Positions 51,601-62,990 of a stretch of 64,000 bases of DNA are shown here, in pieces. The translations under genes were made by a program, and so were the position numbers. Every line of letters begins with the position of its first letter. Position 1 is the first letter of the stretch. The notes beneath the pieces are model-generated. The model saw only the letters and a program-made list of their open reading frames with translations. It did no database searches and had not been told where the DNA came from. Source of the stretch: Bactericera cockerelli (Eukaryota; Arthropoda; Insecta; Hemiptera; Triozidae); contig CM044964.1 in assembly GCA_024516035.1 (NCBI GenBank), forward strand, positions 12,505,663 through 12,569,662, given 5' to 3'.

Positions 51601-52770
51601 ATTGCTGGTATAGTATAGATACTAAATATAGTTTGCGTGGTATAGTATAGATACTAAAGTATGAAGTATTGCATGGTATAGTATAGATACTAAAGTATGA
51701 AGTATTGCATGGTATAGTATAGATACTAAGTATGAAGTATTGCGTGTATAGTATAGATACTAAAGTATGAAGTATTGCGTGGTATGTATAGATACTAAAG
51801 ATGAAGTATTGCATGGTATAGTATAGAACTAAAGTATGAAGTATTGCAGGTATAGTATAGATACTAAATAAAGTATTGCGTGGTATAGTATAGATACTAA
51901 AGTATGAAGTATTGCGTGGTATAGTATAGATACTAAAGTATGAAGTATTGCGTGGTATAGTATAGATACTAAAGTATGAAGTATTCGCATGGTATAGTAT
52001 ATAGATACTAAAGTATGAAGTATTGCGTGGTATAGTATAGATACTAAAGTATGAAGTATGCGTGGTATAGTATAGATACTAAAGTATGAAGTATTGCGTG
52101 GTATAGTATAGATACTAAAGTATGAAGTATTGCGTGGTATAGTATAGATACTAAAGTATGAAGTATTGCTGGTATAGTATAGATACTAAAGTATGAAGTA
52201 TTGCGTGGTATAGTATAGATACTAAAGTATGAAGTATTGCTGGTATAGTATAGTACTAAAGTATGAAGTATTGCGTGGTATAGTATAGATACTAAGTATG
52301 CGTGGTATAGTATAGATACTAAGTATGAGTATTGCTGGTATAGTATAGATACTAAAGTATGAAGTATTGCATGGTATAGTATAGATACTAAAGTATGAAG
52401 TATTGCATGGTATAGTATAGATACTAAATATGAAGTATTGCTGGTATAGTATAGATACTAAGTATTGCGTGGTTAGTATAGATACTAAAGTATGAAGTAT
52501 TGCGTGGTATAGTATAGATACTAAAGTATGAAGTATTGCGTGGTATAGTATAGATACTAAAGTATGAAGTATTGCGTGGTATAGTATAGATACTAAAGTA
52601 TGAAGTATTGCGTTGTATAGTATAGATACTAAAGTATGAAGTATTGCGTGGTATAGTATAGATACTAAAGTATGAAGTATTGCGTGGTATAGTATAGATA
52701 CTAAAGTATGAAGTATTGCGTGGTATAGTATAGATACCTACTAAAGTATGAAGTATTGCGTGGTATAGAT
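48610..52770 (+). repeat. 36-bp satellite array, ~105-115 copies
   Basis: Unit GGTATAGTATAGATACTAAA + GTATGAAGTATTGC(G/A)T. Regular near both ends. Between about 50330 and 52470 many units lack 1-8 bases or have odd insertions. The array is interrupted once, by the Helitron at 48882-49143. Minus-strand frames are by-products of the 12-codon period. Confidence 0.95.
48882..49143 (+). mobile_element. Non-autonomous Helitron inserted in the 36-bp satellite
   Basis: 5' end TCTTAATATATAAATG and 3' end GCGGGCGACAGCCCGCTAG: a GC-rich hairpin directly followed by CTAG. Removing it rejoins the satellite unit exactly as ...GGTATAGTA|TAGATACTAAAG, an insertion between A and T without target duplication. 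Those are the Helitron rules (5' TC, 3' hairpin then CTRR, A^T target). Inside is a short ACTGACC tandem repeat. No helicase or Rep coding. Confidence 0.9.
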
Positions 52771-52799
52771 AGCATCATAGGCAGCGACATACGAAGGAA

Positions 52800-53290
52800 T
52801 TGAGAAGGCGTGAAAAGAAAATTAAGGTAGGAGGGAGAGGGAAGTATTCAGGAAAACAAAGTTAGGTGCTAAACTTATTGAATTACGAATCAGGCTGAAT
52901 CCCATCTTTCCTATTTCTTCTCTTTCTTTTCCTTCCTTTTCTTTCTCCTCCACCTCCCTTCTTCTTTCCCTCCTTCTCCTGTATTTGCTTCTTCTCTTCT
53001 CATTCACTTTCTTTTCCTATTCTCTTTCGCCTCTTTCCTCTTATTATTCTTTCTTCTTTCTCCATTACCTTCTCTTCTCCCTTCTCCTCCCACTTCTCTT
53101 CTCCCTCCTATTTCCCCTTCTATTCTCCCTTATTCCCTTTCTCTTCTCCCTTATTCCCCTTCTGTTCTCCCTCCTATTTCTCCTTCTCTTCTCCCTTATC
53201 CCCCTCCCCCTCTACTTTTCTTTATTCTGATTATACTTTACCTTCTCTCCTCCTTCTCTTTCTCCTTCCCTTGTTTCCTTTTTTTAGGCT
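52800..53290 (+). repeat. Polypyrimidine block with ~22-bp CTTCTCCC-type units
   Basis: 52910-53285 is C/T-rich, with CTTCTCTTCTCCCTTATTCCC-like units repeated loosely. Frames are compositional. Confidence 0.75.
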
Positions 53291-53397
53291 GAATACCTTT
53301 TACTCACTGACTACTTCTCTATAGTTAAAGGTACCTACTATAAGTATTTTCTAAATATTTTACTCACATGCCTACTTCAATTCTCTTTTAAATATAA

Positions 53398-53633
53398 CTA
53401 GCCGTTTGCCCATGCTTTGCAACGGGACTAAATTTCAAATTTACTAAGGCATGGCCGTACTGCTGGACAGCAATGCCTTAACTTTTTATAATTTTTCTGG
53501 ACAAACCAATAATGGTTTTGGGGGGGTCAATTCTGAGACATTTTTCGCTATCTCTTACCGTTTTGGCTAAACAACTCCGGACAAACAAACATAGGTAGGT
53601 AGGTAGTCTTTTTTTCTGTTTTATATATAGAGA
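53398..53633 (-). mobile_element. Non-autonomous Helitron (reverse orientation)
   Basis: On the minus strand the 5' end is TCTCTATATATAAAAC and the 3' end is GGGCAAACGGCTAG, preceded by a stem (CCGTTGC...GGCAAACGG). The neighbouring bases fit an A^T target (A53397 and T53634 on the plus strand). No coding capacity. Confidence 0.8.
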
Positions 53634-54110
53634 TATATCCCTTCTTACATAATATATTATTTTGGTTCTATTATGTTCTTATTACTTTTCTTTTTTTTCT
53701 CTCTCTAACTCTCTCCAATTGCAAATCTCTCTTCCTGTCTTCATTTTCAAATCTTTCTTTGTTTTCTTCGTACATATCATTCCTTTCACGTTTATAGTAT
53801 TTTCTCTTCTTTTTTTCTCCCATTTTCATTATTCCCTCTTAACTTCTTCTTTTCCGTGTTATGTTTCAATTTTCACGCCATTTTCGAATGTCTTTTTGTT
53901 TGTTATCCTACTCTTGGAAACTTTTCGCGAAAACTTTACTCAAGACAACACGCAAAGAGTGCTAATAAGAACCCACCAGAACCCAAATGTGAAGAATAAA
54001 AAGCCAAGAATCAATTTTCCCTACCCACAAGCACGAGATTTTTATCTTTTGAAGGTGGGTATACCCTCGGTATTTGTTAAAGATGTTTATTTGTGAAATA
54101 TAAATACATG
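53634..54110. other. Pyrimidine-rich then AT-rich region without a supported gene
   Basis: The 144-residue frame 53662-54096 has a Ser/Phe/Leu-rich start and no recognised motif in its less biased end. Not called. Confidence 0.4.
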
Positions 54111-54251
54111 GAAACTTTTTAAAAAAGAAAGAAAATGAGGATAGAGGGCGAAAAATAAGGAAAGTGTTAGATTAAGAAGGAGGAAGGATAAAAAATAAGG
54201 GAAAGACAGAGGAAAATAATAATAGAACTCTAGTGGTAGGGATAAGGAAAG

Positions 54252-54297
<46 letters not shown>

Positions 54298-54560
54298 TGA
54301 GGAGAGGGGAGAAATAGAGAGAGAGTGATGAAGGGGGGAAAAAAGAGAAAGAAAGAGAAAAAAAGAGAAAGAGAAAGTGTGTGATGAAAGGGGCTGAGAG
54401 GCGAGAGAGATATTGATGAGGGGGGGAGAGAAAGAGAGAGTGTTATGAAAGGGGGGGAGGGAGTGATGAAGGGGGGAGAGAGAGAGAGAAAGTGATCAAG
54501 TGGGAGAGAAAGAGAGAGAGAGAGATGCGAGAGAGAAAGAATGAAAGAGGAAGAGAGAAG
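54111..54560 (+). repeat. GA-rich block
   Basis: Includes a clean (GA)n run at 54256-54294 and several GATGAAGGGGGGAGAG-like units. The minus-strand Leu/Ser/Pro frame is compositional. Confidence 0.85.
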
Positions 54561-54990
54561 GAAGGAAGTGATCGCATGTTTATTGCTAGTTAGTACCAAT
54601 GAGTGCAAACTTTAACTAAACAACACGCCAGTTTTGATCCTAGATGTCTTGTGCATTAGTATACTACTTACGAGTGTATAATAGCTACTTGTAATATAGT
54701 TTTTATACGAAAGGAGGTTTTCTTTTGCTTGATTTTTTTTTTTTTTTTTAGGCCTCTATTTCTTTGGAAATTGGCCATAGCTCAAGCAATTGACAGTTTT
54801 ATGAAACAGATTTTTTCACTAGGCCATTGGGCCTACAAACACTCTAAAACAGCTGTGCTGCTTCGGCCTAGTCTATGGGCCTAGTTATGAAACAGGATTC
54901 AATATCTAGGATTTGTTAATCCAAGCCACTTTGGATAGGATTTGGGATAGGATGTTAAGGGATAGTATTATTTGATCTAATCTAATCATA
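54561..54990. other. Spacer, nothing recognised
   Basis: GGCCTA words cluster near 54820-54895. No gene. Confidence 0.4.
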
Positions 54991-55370
54991 AATTGAGCTT
55001 CTCTCTTGGTCATTCCCATTTCTATTCTCTCTCTCTCTCTTCATCCCTTTCTTTCTCTCTCTCTCTTTCTTCCTCCCTCTCTTTCTCTCTCCCACCTAAT
55101 CCTATTCATACAACACAACTTTGTGTGTGTCTCCCTCTCTCTCTCTTAATCCACTTCATTCAACACCACTTCGTGTGTCCAATAACACACAGCAAGCTAT
55201 ACTCGGACACTCCGTCAAGTTTTCAGCTTTTCAAAGAAAATTCCTGTAATGAAAAGAAAAAAGGAAAACACCTCATCTCAACTCTTTCCTATCATTTTCT
55301 CTCCCAAAAATTCCGTCTCTCTCTCTCTCTCTTTTTACCTCTCTCCTTTTCTCTCTAACTCACATCCTTA
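54991..55370 (+). repeat. CT-rich block with a ~60-bp duplicated core
   Basis: (CT)n tracts. CCTATTCATACAACACAACTTTGTGTGTGT and CCACTTCATTCAACACCACTTCGTGTGTCC-like segments are diverged copies (55101 and 55152). Confidence 0.7.
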
Positions 55371-55595
55371 TGTACAGTTCTTTTTCTGTTACTGATGTTA
55401 AGCTACGTCCAGATGAGTGTTTATTCAATTATGAACCCTTGTGATTATACTTGATTTTTACTCTTTATGTATTAACATATTAACACGAAATCGAGAGGAA
55501 CCATTTTTTAATTATTTTTTTGCATAAACGATTTTACAATATACTGTCGAATATTTACACAAGTGGATTTAAAACAACATTACTGTAAGTAGATG
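55371..55595. other. AT-rich spacer
   Basis: Nothing recognised. Confidence 0.4.
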
Positions 55596-55599
55596 AAAT

Positions 55600-55765
55600 A
55601 TTAACCGACAGACAGACACAAAACCAAAGTTCCTCAGGAGGTTGTGAAACGTCCAGAAATATGAAATTGAACTCGGAGCAAAAATATATATATTTTTTTT
55701 TTTACAAAAACAAACACAATACTTCCGATTTCAAATATTAGAAATTTATCGGGAAAAAAAAATAA
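55600..55765 (-). mobile_element. Partial copy of the hairpin-ended repeat
   Basis: The plus strand has CCGACAGACAGACACAAAAC, GAAACGTCCAGAAATATGAA, CTCGGAGCAAAAATAT and AAACACAATACTTCCGATTT, the inverse of 58828-58990. Confidence 0.8.
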
Positions 55766-56330
55766 TTATATATGGCAAAATAAAAAAAAATAAATAAAAA
55801 AATAGCCAGGCGCCTGTACGGCTGCAGTTTTCAATTTTCTCTTTCAAAATTCTTCAAGTATTTTAATTTTAAACTTCAATAATGTCAATCTATTTTAGTA
55901 ATAATTTACTGTTATTCAAGTTTTTCACTAAGATATCTACAAAACACTAAGAACATCAATTTCAATGATCTCAGGATGTTTGTTGGACGAGAATGATGTA
56001 TGTAAAAAAAGGAGTGGGGAATATTGTTTTAAAATATATATTTGTGATATTTGCGAAATAAATATCAAAAAAATAATAAAATAAACCAGTTAGACGAAAT
56101 AATAGAAAAAAATAATTACATCTTGCGAAAATAAACTATGTAGACAATCAGCTTTACTTGTTACCGCACAATTTTCTCAAAAAAGTCACTTGCATGATTT
56201 GAAAACAAAGACAAACAAAGACACAATAAATTTCATAAATCAATAAAAAAAGTAAGCTTTCTCAAAGACACACACAGTGAGTTTGTCTTGTTAACGTTCA
56301 ATTTTCTCTATCCGGCGTTCTGACACTAGA
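55766..56330. other. Strongly A-rich spacer, nothing recognised
   Basis: No gene or element boundary. Confidence 0.4.
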
Positions 56331-56386
56331 TTCGAAAGGTCGAAAGTTGAAACAACTTAACTCCCAAGAAACCAACCATGACGTCA

Positions 56387-56455
56387 AGGAGGAAGAGAAA
56401 TAACTGAAGGAGGAAGAGAAATAACTGAAGGAGGAAGAGAAAATAATATCTCACA
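56387..56455 (+). repeat. 22-bp direct repeat, three copies
   Basis: GGAGGAAGAGAAATAACTGA repeated head to tail. No further significance seen. Confidence 0.8.
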
Positions 56456-56769
56456 CGACTTTTATAGCTGAATTTTGGCTAAGATTTTGGCATAGAGGCT
56501 AAGGCCCTATTGCAAATAATATTAATTGAGGCTTATATCCGTCAGTTAAAATTTGAATTTTTGTCACTTTGTCGCTAATGATTGGTCTTTTTTTTTTTAG
56601 TCTACGGAGTTAAGGCTCCATGGCATAAAAAGCTTAAAACTAAACATGTCTTTTGTCTATTCCAATGAAAGACAGATGTTTATTATCTCCTACAAATTCG
56701 TTATTAGGTAATGTTCCTCGGACCAACAGTTAAATAAAAATGCTGAAACTTAATCGCCCAAATAATTAA

Positions 56770-56853
56770 TGAATATGGGGTTTCGCGTTTTTCTATATTT
56801 TCAGCCGTTTTTGAGATACGGGGGGTAAGAGACTTTATGGACACCCTGTTTAC
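56770..56853 (-). mobile_element. Right-end fragment of the foldback family of 24313-25207
   Basis: TTTTTCTATATTTTCAGCCG, TTTTTGAGATACGGGGGGT and GACTTTATGGACACCCTG parallel 25135-25207. The left part is missing. The 300 bases before it are AT-rich without a gene. Confidence 0.65.
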
Positions 56854-56875
56854 ATATACAGGGCTTCCATAAAGT

Positions 56876-56970
56876 CTCACAACTACTGAAACTGGCTTTA
56901 TTAAATCTTTGCTGAACTTGGGACTTGAACCACCTACCTCTAGGTCACAAGCCCGCCGCCTTATCGATCC
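56876..56970 (-). mobile_element. tRNA-derived SINE (family P), head-truncated
   Basis: The plus strand has CACAACTACTGAAACTGGCT, GAACTTGGGACTTGAACCAC and AAGCCCGCCGCCTTATCGAT, then breaks off before the end of the head. Confidence 0.75.
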
Positions 56971-57144
56971 ACATCAGATATATTTATCCATGTGGGAAAA
57001 ATGGTGAGAGTGCAATACTTTCTCTACCTCGTAGGTAATAGAAAGTAAAAACATATACGAACAAAATGAAATGTCACAAAAATATGTTCCAAGTACCCAC
57101 ACTCCAGACTTTGTTCCTTCATAATGCCAAACCAACCAACTCAA

Positions 57145-57560
57145 TTTTGTCTAGGAAGGGGAAAGAGATAGGGAGAGAGGTAGAAGGGGAAAGAGATAGG
57201 GAGAGAGAGTAGAAGGAGAGAGAGATAGGGAGGAACGGAGGGAAAGAAAAGGAAAGCGATGTGGAGAGAGAGAAAGGCAGAACAGAGAGACATAGATAGG
57301 GAGGGAAAAAACAAATATGAACAGAGAGAAAAAGGAAAAATGAGAGAACAACAGAGAAACTTAAAAAGGAATGAAGAAAGAAAAGGAAAAAGTAATAAAG
57401 AGAGAGAGAGAGAGAGATCGACTGAAATAAAGAAAGATATTAAAATATAGAAAAAGAAGGATAGTGTGGAAGGTGAAACCGATGGTTCTTTTTATGGAGT
57501 ATGAGGAGTGAGAGACAGAGTGAGAGAGAGAGAAGAGAGACAACTATAAAATAATATAAT
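57145..57560 (+). repeat. GA-rich block
   Basis: GGGAGAGAGG(T/A)AGAAGG units and (GA)n. Frames on both strands are compositional. Confidence 0.8.
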
Positions 57561-57594
57561 ACCTAGTATAGAGGTGAGTAAAGGAGTATATTTC

Positions 57595-57700
57595 ATATCT
57601 GACCTAGTTGTAGGGTTTTCAGTGAAACCCTTAAAATCAACATTGTGATCTAATTAAGATCTATTGTAACCAGTTGATAGATATGTATTTGGTTATAAAA
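57595..57700 (+). repeat. Unclassified interspersed repeat, second copy
   Basis: Parallels 15416-15525. Boundaries and family are unknown. Confidence 0.5.
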
Positions 57701-58290
57701 GTAAGATAGCTAGAAGTGAAGGAATAGAAAAGTAAGAGAACGAAAAGTTAATGAAAAGAGAAAAATAAAAATTGAGAAAGATGGAAAAAGGATAAGATGA
57801 TAGAAAGAAACAGAAGTGAAGAAGAAAAATAATTAAGATGAGTGTTGAATTCGGTATATTGGAACTTTTTTTCATTTGGTTTGAAGATGTTCCAAATAAA
57901 ATGAGAAGAAAAATAACAACTTTAGGAAGAAATGTACTATTATAGGACTTGCAAGAATATTAGGGAAAATTTAAACAGGCGAGAAAAAAGAAAAGTTAAA
58001 AAAATATCCAAATATTTCAGCAAATAAGAAAATAGAAGCTAAAAATTCAAAATATTGAACATATAAAATTTTGAAGCCCATTTTTGGCTCGATATAAAAG
58101 TCGCCCGGAAGAAATTGTCTTTATTCCCTGTGCTTTAAGCATACAAAATTATAACTTGAGCAGAATTTCAATTACAGTGATAAGATAAGACTCTACCTTA
58201 TCTAAAAAAAACTTAAACTGTAAGTACTCGTATGCTTTTCTTCTTGGTTGATCTAAGAAAAAAAGTTTACATAAGCTAACTATTACAAAG
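57701..58290. other. A-rich spacer, nothing recognised
   Basis: No supportable gene. Confidence 0.4.
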
Positions 58291-58294
58291 CTAT

Positions 58295-58326
58295 ATCAGA
58301 ACATACCTGGACAGCTGTTTCGAGCC
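58295..58326 (-). ncRNA. 3' half of a hammerhead ribozyme motif (copy D)
   Basis: The minus strand reads GGCTCGAAACAGCTGTCCAG then GTATGTTCTGAT. It has GAAA, the perfect palindromic helix III CAGCTG, the TC cleavage site, and both 3' helix I segments exactly as in the consensus of copies A-C. The CTGATGA half is absent upstream, so it cannot self-cleave alone. Confidence 0.65.
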
Positions 58327-58826
58327 TTTTAGGTCGTGTCTGGCTTATCTTCTTTTTAATCTTGTTTCATGTAATGGCCCTTAATCTAGTGGCTTTATCG
58401 ACTACCAAAACTAGAACCACCCTGAATCTTTTTGCAAAAACCCAAAATGTATAGAACCTAATCATATAAATAGGTCTTGTAAAATTTTCGTCGAATCAAA
58501 GATGGTATTAAAAATAGCATCTTAAAAGATCCATCTTCAAAAACTCAAAAAAAGCGAGCCATCCTGTATTTTGAATACATACATAAAAGACCGTTTTGAC
58601 CCAAATATGTTTTTCTCTTGTTTAAAATTCAGTTAGGTAGGCAACCTGTTGCTCTTGGACGAGGGGAGACGTGGAGTGTGTTATTTTAAACGCTGAAATT
58701 TCCTGTCTTCTTCCTGCAGATGGGATTTATTTCAGGATTTTTTTTTCGGCGTCCATTATAGCCGAGCCAGTTAACATCCTTTTATTTTTACTCGATAGCT
58801 CAGTTGCTCATTCATTCATTTTTTTT
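58327..58826. other. AT-rich spacer
   Basis: Nothing recognised. A T run precedes the next repeat. Confidence 0.4.
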
Positions 58827-58827
58827 T

Positions 58828-59560
58828 TACTTCCGAGAAATTTCTAATATTAGAAATCGGAAGTATTGTGTTCGTTTTTGTAAAAAAAAAATATTTTTTT
58901 GCTCCGATTTCAATTTTTTTCATATTTCTGGACGTTTCATAACCTACTGAGTAAATTTGGTTTTGTGTCTGTCTGTCGGTCTGTCGGTCTGTCGCTCTGT
59001 CGGTCTGTCGCTCTGTCGGTCTGTCGGTCTGTTAAAATGATTCCTTGTAACGCGCAAATCTCGGAAACTACTCGACCGATTTTGATGAAATTTTGCACAC
59101 ATCTAGAAGACATTCTGTAGATGGTCCCATTTTAAATTCATCGAATTCATACAAGCGGTTCTGGGTGAAAGAGACCATGCGCCTGACCACTAACTTTTTA
59201 CTTAAACGCTTATATCTCGTGAACGGTACACCCGATTTCGATGAAATTTTGTAAGAATATGCATATTATTATTTTACATAGGTTATTTATATTTATTTTT
59301 AAATTAATTATAATATGACTCTGATATTTAAGAAAATCTGAAATTTTGGACAAAAAAGTAAAAAAATAAGGACCACGACTTGCCGATACAGAATTTTTTG
59401 TGGAATTTAGAATGTAGAAAAAACGATATTCTACCATATAAAACAAATTTGAAGAAAATCGGTTGAGCCATTTTGGAGATACAAGTAATTTTCTATAAAA
59501 TCTCAAAATTGGCACGTGCTTACAATGTGAAGCAATCACGAGGAAGAATTGTGTCCATAA
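58828..59560 (+). mobile_element. Hairpin-ended interspersed repeat, longest copy
   Basis: It starts with a long palindrome (58828-58865: TACTTCCGAGAAATTTCTAA then TATTAGAAATCGGAAGTA, arms of about 18 nt). GTGTTCGTTTTTGTAAAA and GGACGTTTCATAACCTACTG follow, then a (CTGTCGGT)n/(CTGTCGCT)n array at 58969-59032. After that comes CTCGACCGATTTTGATGAAA, a phrase seen in many insect interspersed repeats. The right end is uncertain. No coding part. Shorter copies are at 17205, 47389 and 55600. Confidence 0.65.
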
Positions 59561-59995
59561 TTGGCAGTGTTTTTTTTTTCCTCTTTTTTTTTTCTTCTTC
59601 TTCTTCTTCTTTTTTACCTATAGGTATTTTTGGCATGTTTCATCACTCAATCATTTGGTGGTGTGATTTTGATTCACCCAGGGGTGGCAAAACAATGGAC
59701 ACTCATCCATATGCCTCATGAGGTCAAAAGAGTCCCGCTATTCAAGAATTTGGTTTGGTGCGATTTGTAAACGAGAAAAAATTAATGCATTGTTTGGGAT
59801 TGGAACCAACGGATCCCAAGCTGCATTACCTTACTTATTGCACCCCCTTATTGTTATCTGCTCCTCCTCCTACCCTAATAATTTTCTCTCTCTCTTTCCT
59901 CCTCTTCTTTTCCGTTCTTCCTCCTACTCGAATGCATTTCTTTTTCTCTCCCTCTCTCTCTTTTCTCTTTTTTATCTTCTGTTCTTCCTCCTACT
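59561..59995 (+). repeat. T/CT-rich lead-in to the CT array
   Basis: T and TTC runs near 59570-59615, a less biased part to about 59870, then CT-rich sequence with a partial array unit. Confidence 0.5.
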
Positions 59996-60192
59996 CTAGT
60001 ACTTTTCTTTCTCTCTCTCTCTCTCTTTGCTCTTTTTTATCTTCTGTTCTTCCTCCTACTCTAGTACTTTTCTTTCTCTCTCTCTCTCTCTCTCTTTGCT
60101 CTTTGTTATCATCTGTTCTACTTCCTACCCTAATATCTCTCTCTCTCTTTCCTCCTCTTTATTATCTGCTCTTCCTCCTACTCTAGTACTTT

Positions 60193-60229
<37 letters not shown>

Positions 60230-60322
60230 TCTTTGTTATCATCTGTTCTACTTCCTACCCTAATATCTCTCTCTCTCTTTCCTCCTCTTTATTATCTGCT
60301 CTTCCTCCTACTCTAGTACTTT

Positions 60323-60359
<37 letters not shown>

Positions 60360-61306
60360 TCTTTGTTATCATCTGTTCTACTTCCTACCCTAATATCTCT
60401 CTCTCTCTTTCCTCCTCTTTATTATCTGCTCTTCCTCCTACTCTAGTACTTTTCTTTCTCTCTCTCTCTCTCTCTCTCTTTGCTCTTTGTTATCATCTGT
60501 TCTACTTCCTACCCTAATATCTCTCTCTCTCTTTCCTCCTCTTTATTATCTGCTCTTCCTCCTACTCTAGTACTTTTCTTTCTCTCTCTCTCTCTCTCTC
60601 TCTTTGCTCTTTGTTATCATCTGTTCTACTTCCTACCCTAATATCTCTCTCTCTCTTTCCTCCTCTTTATTATCTGCTCTTCCTCCTACTCTAGTACTTT
60701 TCTTTCTCTCTCTCTCTCTCTCTCTCTTTGCTCTTTGTTATCATCTGTTCTACTTCCTACCCTAATATCTCTCTCTCTCTTTCCTCCTCTTTATTATCTG
60801 CTCTTCCTCCTACTCTAGTACTTTTCTTTCTCTCTCTCTCTCTCTTTGCTCTTTGTTATCATCTGTTCTACTTCCTACCCTAATATCTCTCTCTCTCTTT
60901 CCTCCTCTTTATTATCTGCTCTTCCTCCTACTCTAGTACTTTTCTTTCTCTCTCTCTCTCTCTTTGCTCTTTGTTATCATCTGTTCTACTTCCTACCCTA
61001 ATATCTCTCTCTCTCTTTCCTCCTCTTTATTATCTGCTCTTCCTCCTACTCTAGTACTTTTCTTTCTCTCTCTCTCTCTCTCTCTCTTTGCTCTTTGTTA
61101 TCATCTGTTCTACTTCCTACCCTAATATCTCTCTCTCTTTCCTCCTCTTTATTATCTGCTCTTCCTCCTACTCTAGTACTTTTCTTTCTCTCTCTCTCTC
61201 TCTCTCTCTTTGCTCTTTGTTATCATCTGTTCTACTTCCTACCCTAATATCTCTCTCTCTCTTTCCTCCTCTTTATTATCTGCTCTTCCTCCTACTCTAG
61301 TACTTT

Positions 61307-61341
<35 letters not shown>

Positions 61342-61700
61342 TCTTTGTTATCATCTGTTCTACTTCCTACCCTAATATCTCTCTCTCTCTTTCCTCCTCT
61401 TTATTATCTGCTCTTCCTCCTACTCTAGTACTTTTCTTTCTCTATCTCTCTCTCTCTCTCTTTGCTCTTTGTTATCATCTGTTCTACTTCCTACCCTAAT
61501 ATCTCTCTCTCTCTTTCCTCCTCTTTATTATCTGCTCTTCCTCCTACTCTAGTACTTTTCTTTCTCTCTCTCTCTCTCTCTCTCTTTGCTCTTTGTTATC
61601 ATCTGTTCTACTTCCTACCCTAATATCTCTCTCTCTCTTTCCTCCTCTTTATTATCTGCTCTTCCTGCTACTCTAATACTTTTCTCTATCTCTCTTTTAC
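59996..61700 (+). repeat. ~124-bp CT-rich tandem array, ~14 copies
   Basis: Each unit is CTCTAGTACTTTTCTTT, a (CT)n of variable length, TTTGCTCTTTGTTATCATCT, GTTCTACTTCCTACCCTAAT, ATCTCTCTCTCTCTTTCCTC and CTCTTTATTATCTGCTCTTC. The TTTGCTCTTTGTTATC landmark recurs about every 115-133 bp from 60095 to 61585; length differences come from the (CT)n. The non-repeat parts are nearly identical, so amplification is recent or homogenised. Confidence 0.9.
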
Positions 61701-61829
61701 TGTATCTCTCTTTCCTTCTTACTTCTCACACCGACATATTTCTGTTATTTTGTACCAACAATATTCATTATTTTGATACACGGAGGAGGAAACACAAATA
61801 GCTTAAAGGTTTCTATGAAATTTCAGCAG

Positions 61830-62060
61830 CAGAGAGAGGTAAAGAGAAAAATACTAAAAGAACTAGGGAGAGAGAGAGGGAGAGAGAGACAGAGAGAGAG
61901 AGGGAGAGAGGAAGAGAGAAAGATAGAGAGATGGGGAGGGAGAGAGTGGGAGAGAGGAAGAGAGAGAGGAAGAGAGAGAGAGGGAGAATGAGAGAGAGAG
62001 AGAAAGAGAAAGAGAGAGAGAGAGAAAGAGAAAGAGAGAGAGGGAGAAAGAGTTTATGTG
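61830..62060 (+). repeat. GA microsatellite block
   Basis: (GA)n with GGGA interruptions. Opposite bias to the neighbouring CT array 130 bp upstream. Confidence 0.85.
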
Positions 62061-62299
62061 GTCTTGTTATACATGAGGAACAGGATAAAATTGTATGGGG
62101 AAGGTCCAAACTCAAGAATCTCTGCACTATCTGGATTACAAAACTCATATTATTACCACCAAAGCATGGTAATATTGAAAAGGTCCTTTCTAGAACCTTA
62201 GTCTTACTTCTTTTTATGAAATAAAACTTGTATAACCGAAATTCATAAATCAAGATATTTATAAAAAAGATAGCTAGTTATTTGTATTATTATGGCTAG
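62061..62299. other. AT-rich spacer
   Basis: Nothing recognised. Confidence 0.4.
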
Positions 62300-62415
62300 G
62301 GTAGGCCACGACATCCAAAGTTCAGAGTCTAAAAAATTCCAACCCCGTCGGGTTTTGAACCCGGGTCACCTGGAGTACAAGGCGAGCATGCTACGACTAG
62401 CCAAGATGACTAAAA
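62300..62415 (-). mobile_element. tRNA-headed SINE (family R), partial
   Basis: The minus strand has CATCTTGGCTAGTCGTAGCA, CCCGGGTTCAAAACCCGACG and GGAATTTTTTAGACTCTGAA with TTTGGATGTCGTGGCCTACC, parallel to the full copy at 40085-40400. Confidence 0.75.
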
Positions 62416-62875
62416 TCATGAAATAAACGAGAAAAGAAATATGCACTGACTGTGGTATGTTCTAGTCTCGGTGCTCACAGGATTAAGAGACTAGCCCTCA
62501 GACCACTATACCACAGTGGTCAGACTCTGTACTGTAAGTAGATGAAAGGAAGGATAGCTGCTAGGGTGGTATCAGCAGGGAGAGACAGGGATGGCATAGA
62601 AACTGCAGTCAAAAGAAAACCCTTCTATCCACAAACCATATTAAAGGGTTGCAGTTGCGTGCATAACCGTAAAATTCCTGTAAGAGTACGACTGAATAGA
62701 TATACATACTACATTGTATACTCTTATACATACTACATATATTATATACAAATATACAGGGTGATCATAAAATCTCATTTCACCCTCATCCCTCAGTATG
62801 TATTTGTGTTCCATCCTGTATCTCAAGAACCGTTATTAGTAGAAAGATGTTACTTTTTGAAATTCTCTCAGTACT

Positions 62876-62990
62876 CAACCGACTACAGTAGCTGGATCTA
62901 TGAGGAAGTGGACTTGTAACCTGGAGGTCGGTGGTTCGAGTTCCAAGATCGGTAAAAATTTAGCAGCTTGTGTTTGAGTAATGGTGATAA
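62876..62990 (+). mobile_element. tRNA-derived SINE (family P)
   Basis: CAACCGACTACAGTAGCTGG, GGACTTGTAACCTGGAGGTC, GGTTCGAGTTCCAAGATCGG, then a diverged tail. Confidence 0.75.

Noticed and set aside
48610..52770. CRISPR-like array
   Set aside because: Units are directly adjacent 36-bp repeats without unique spacers, in eukaryotic DNA; it is a satellite.
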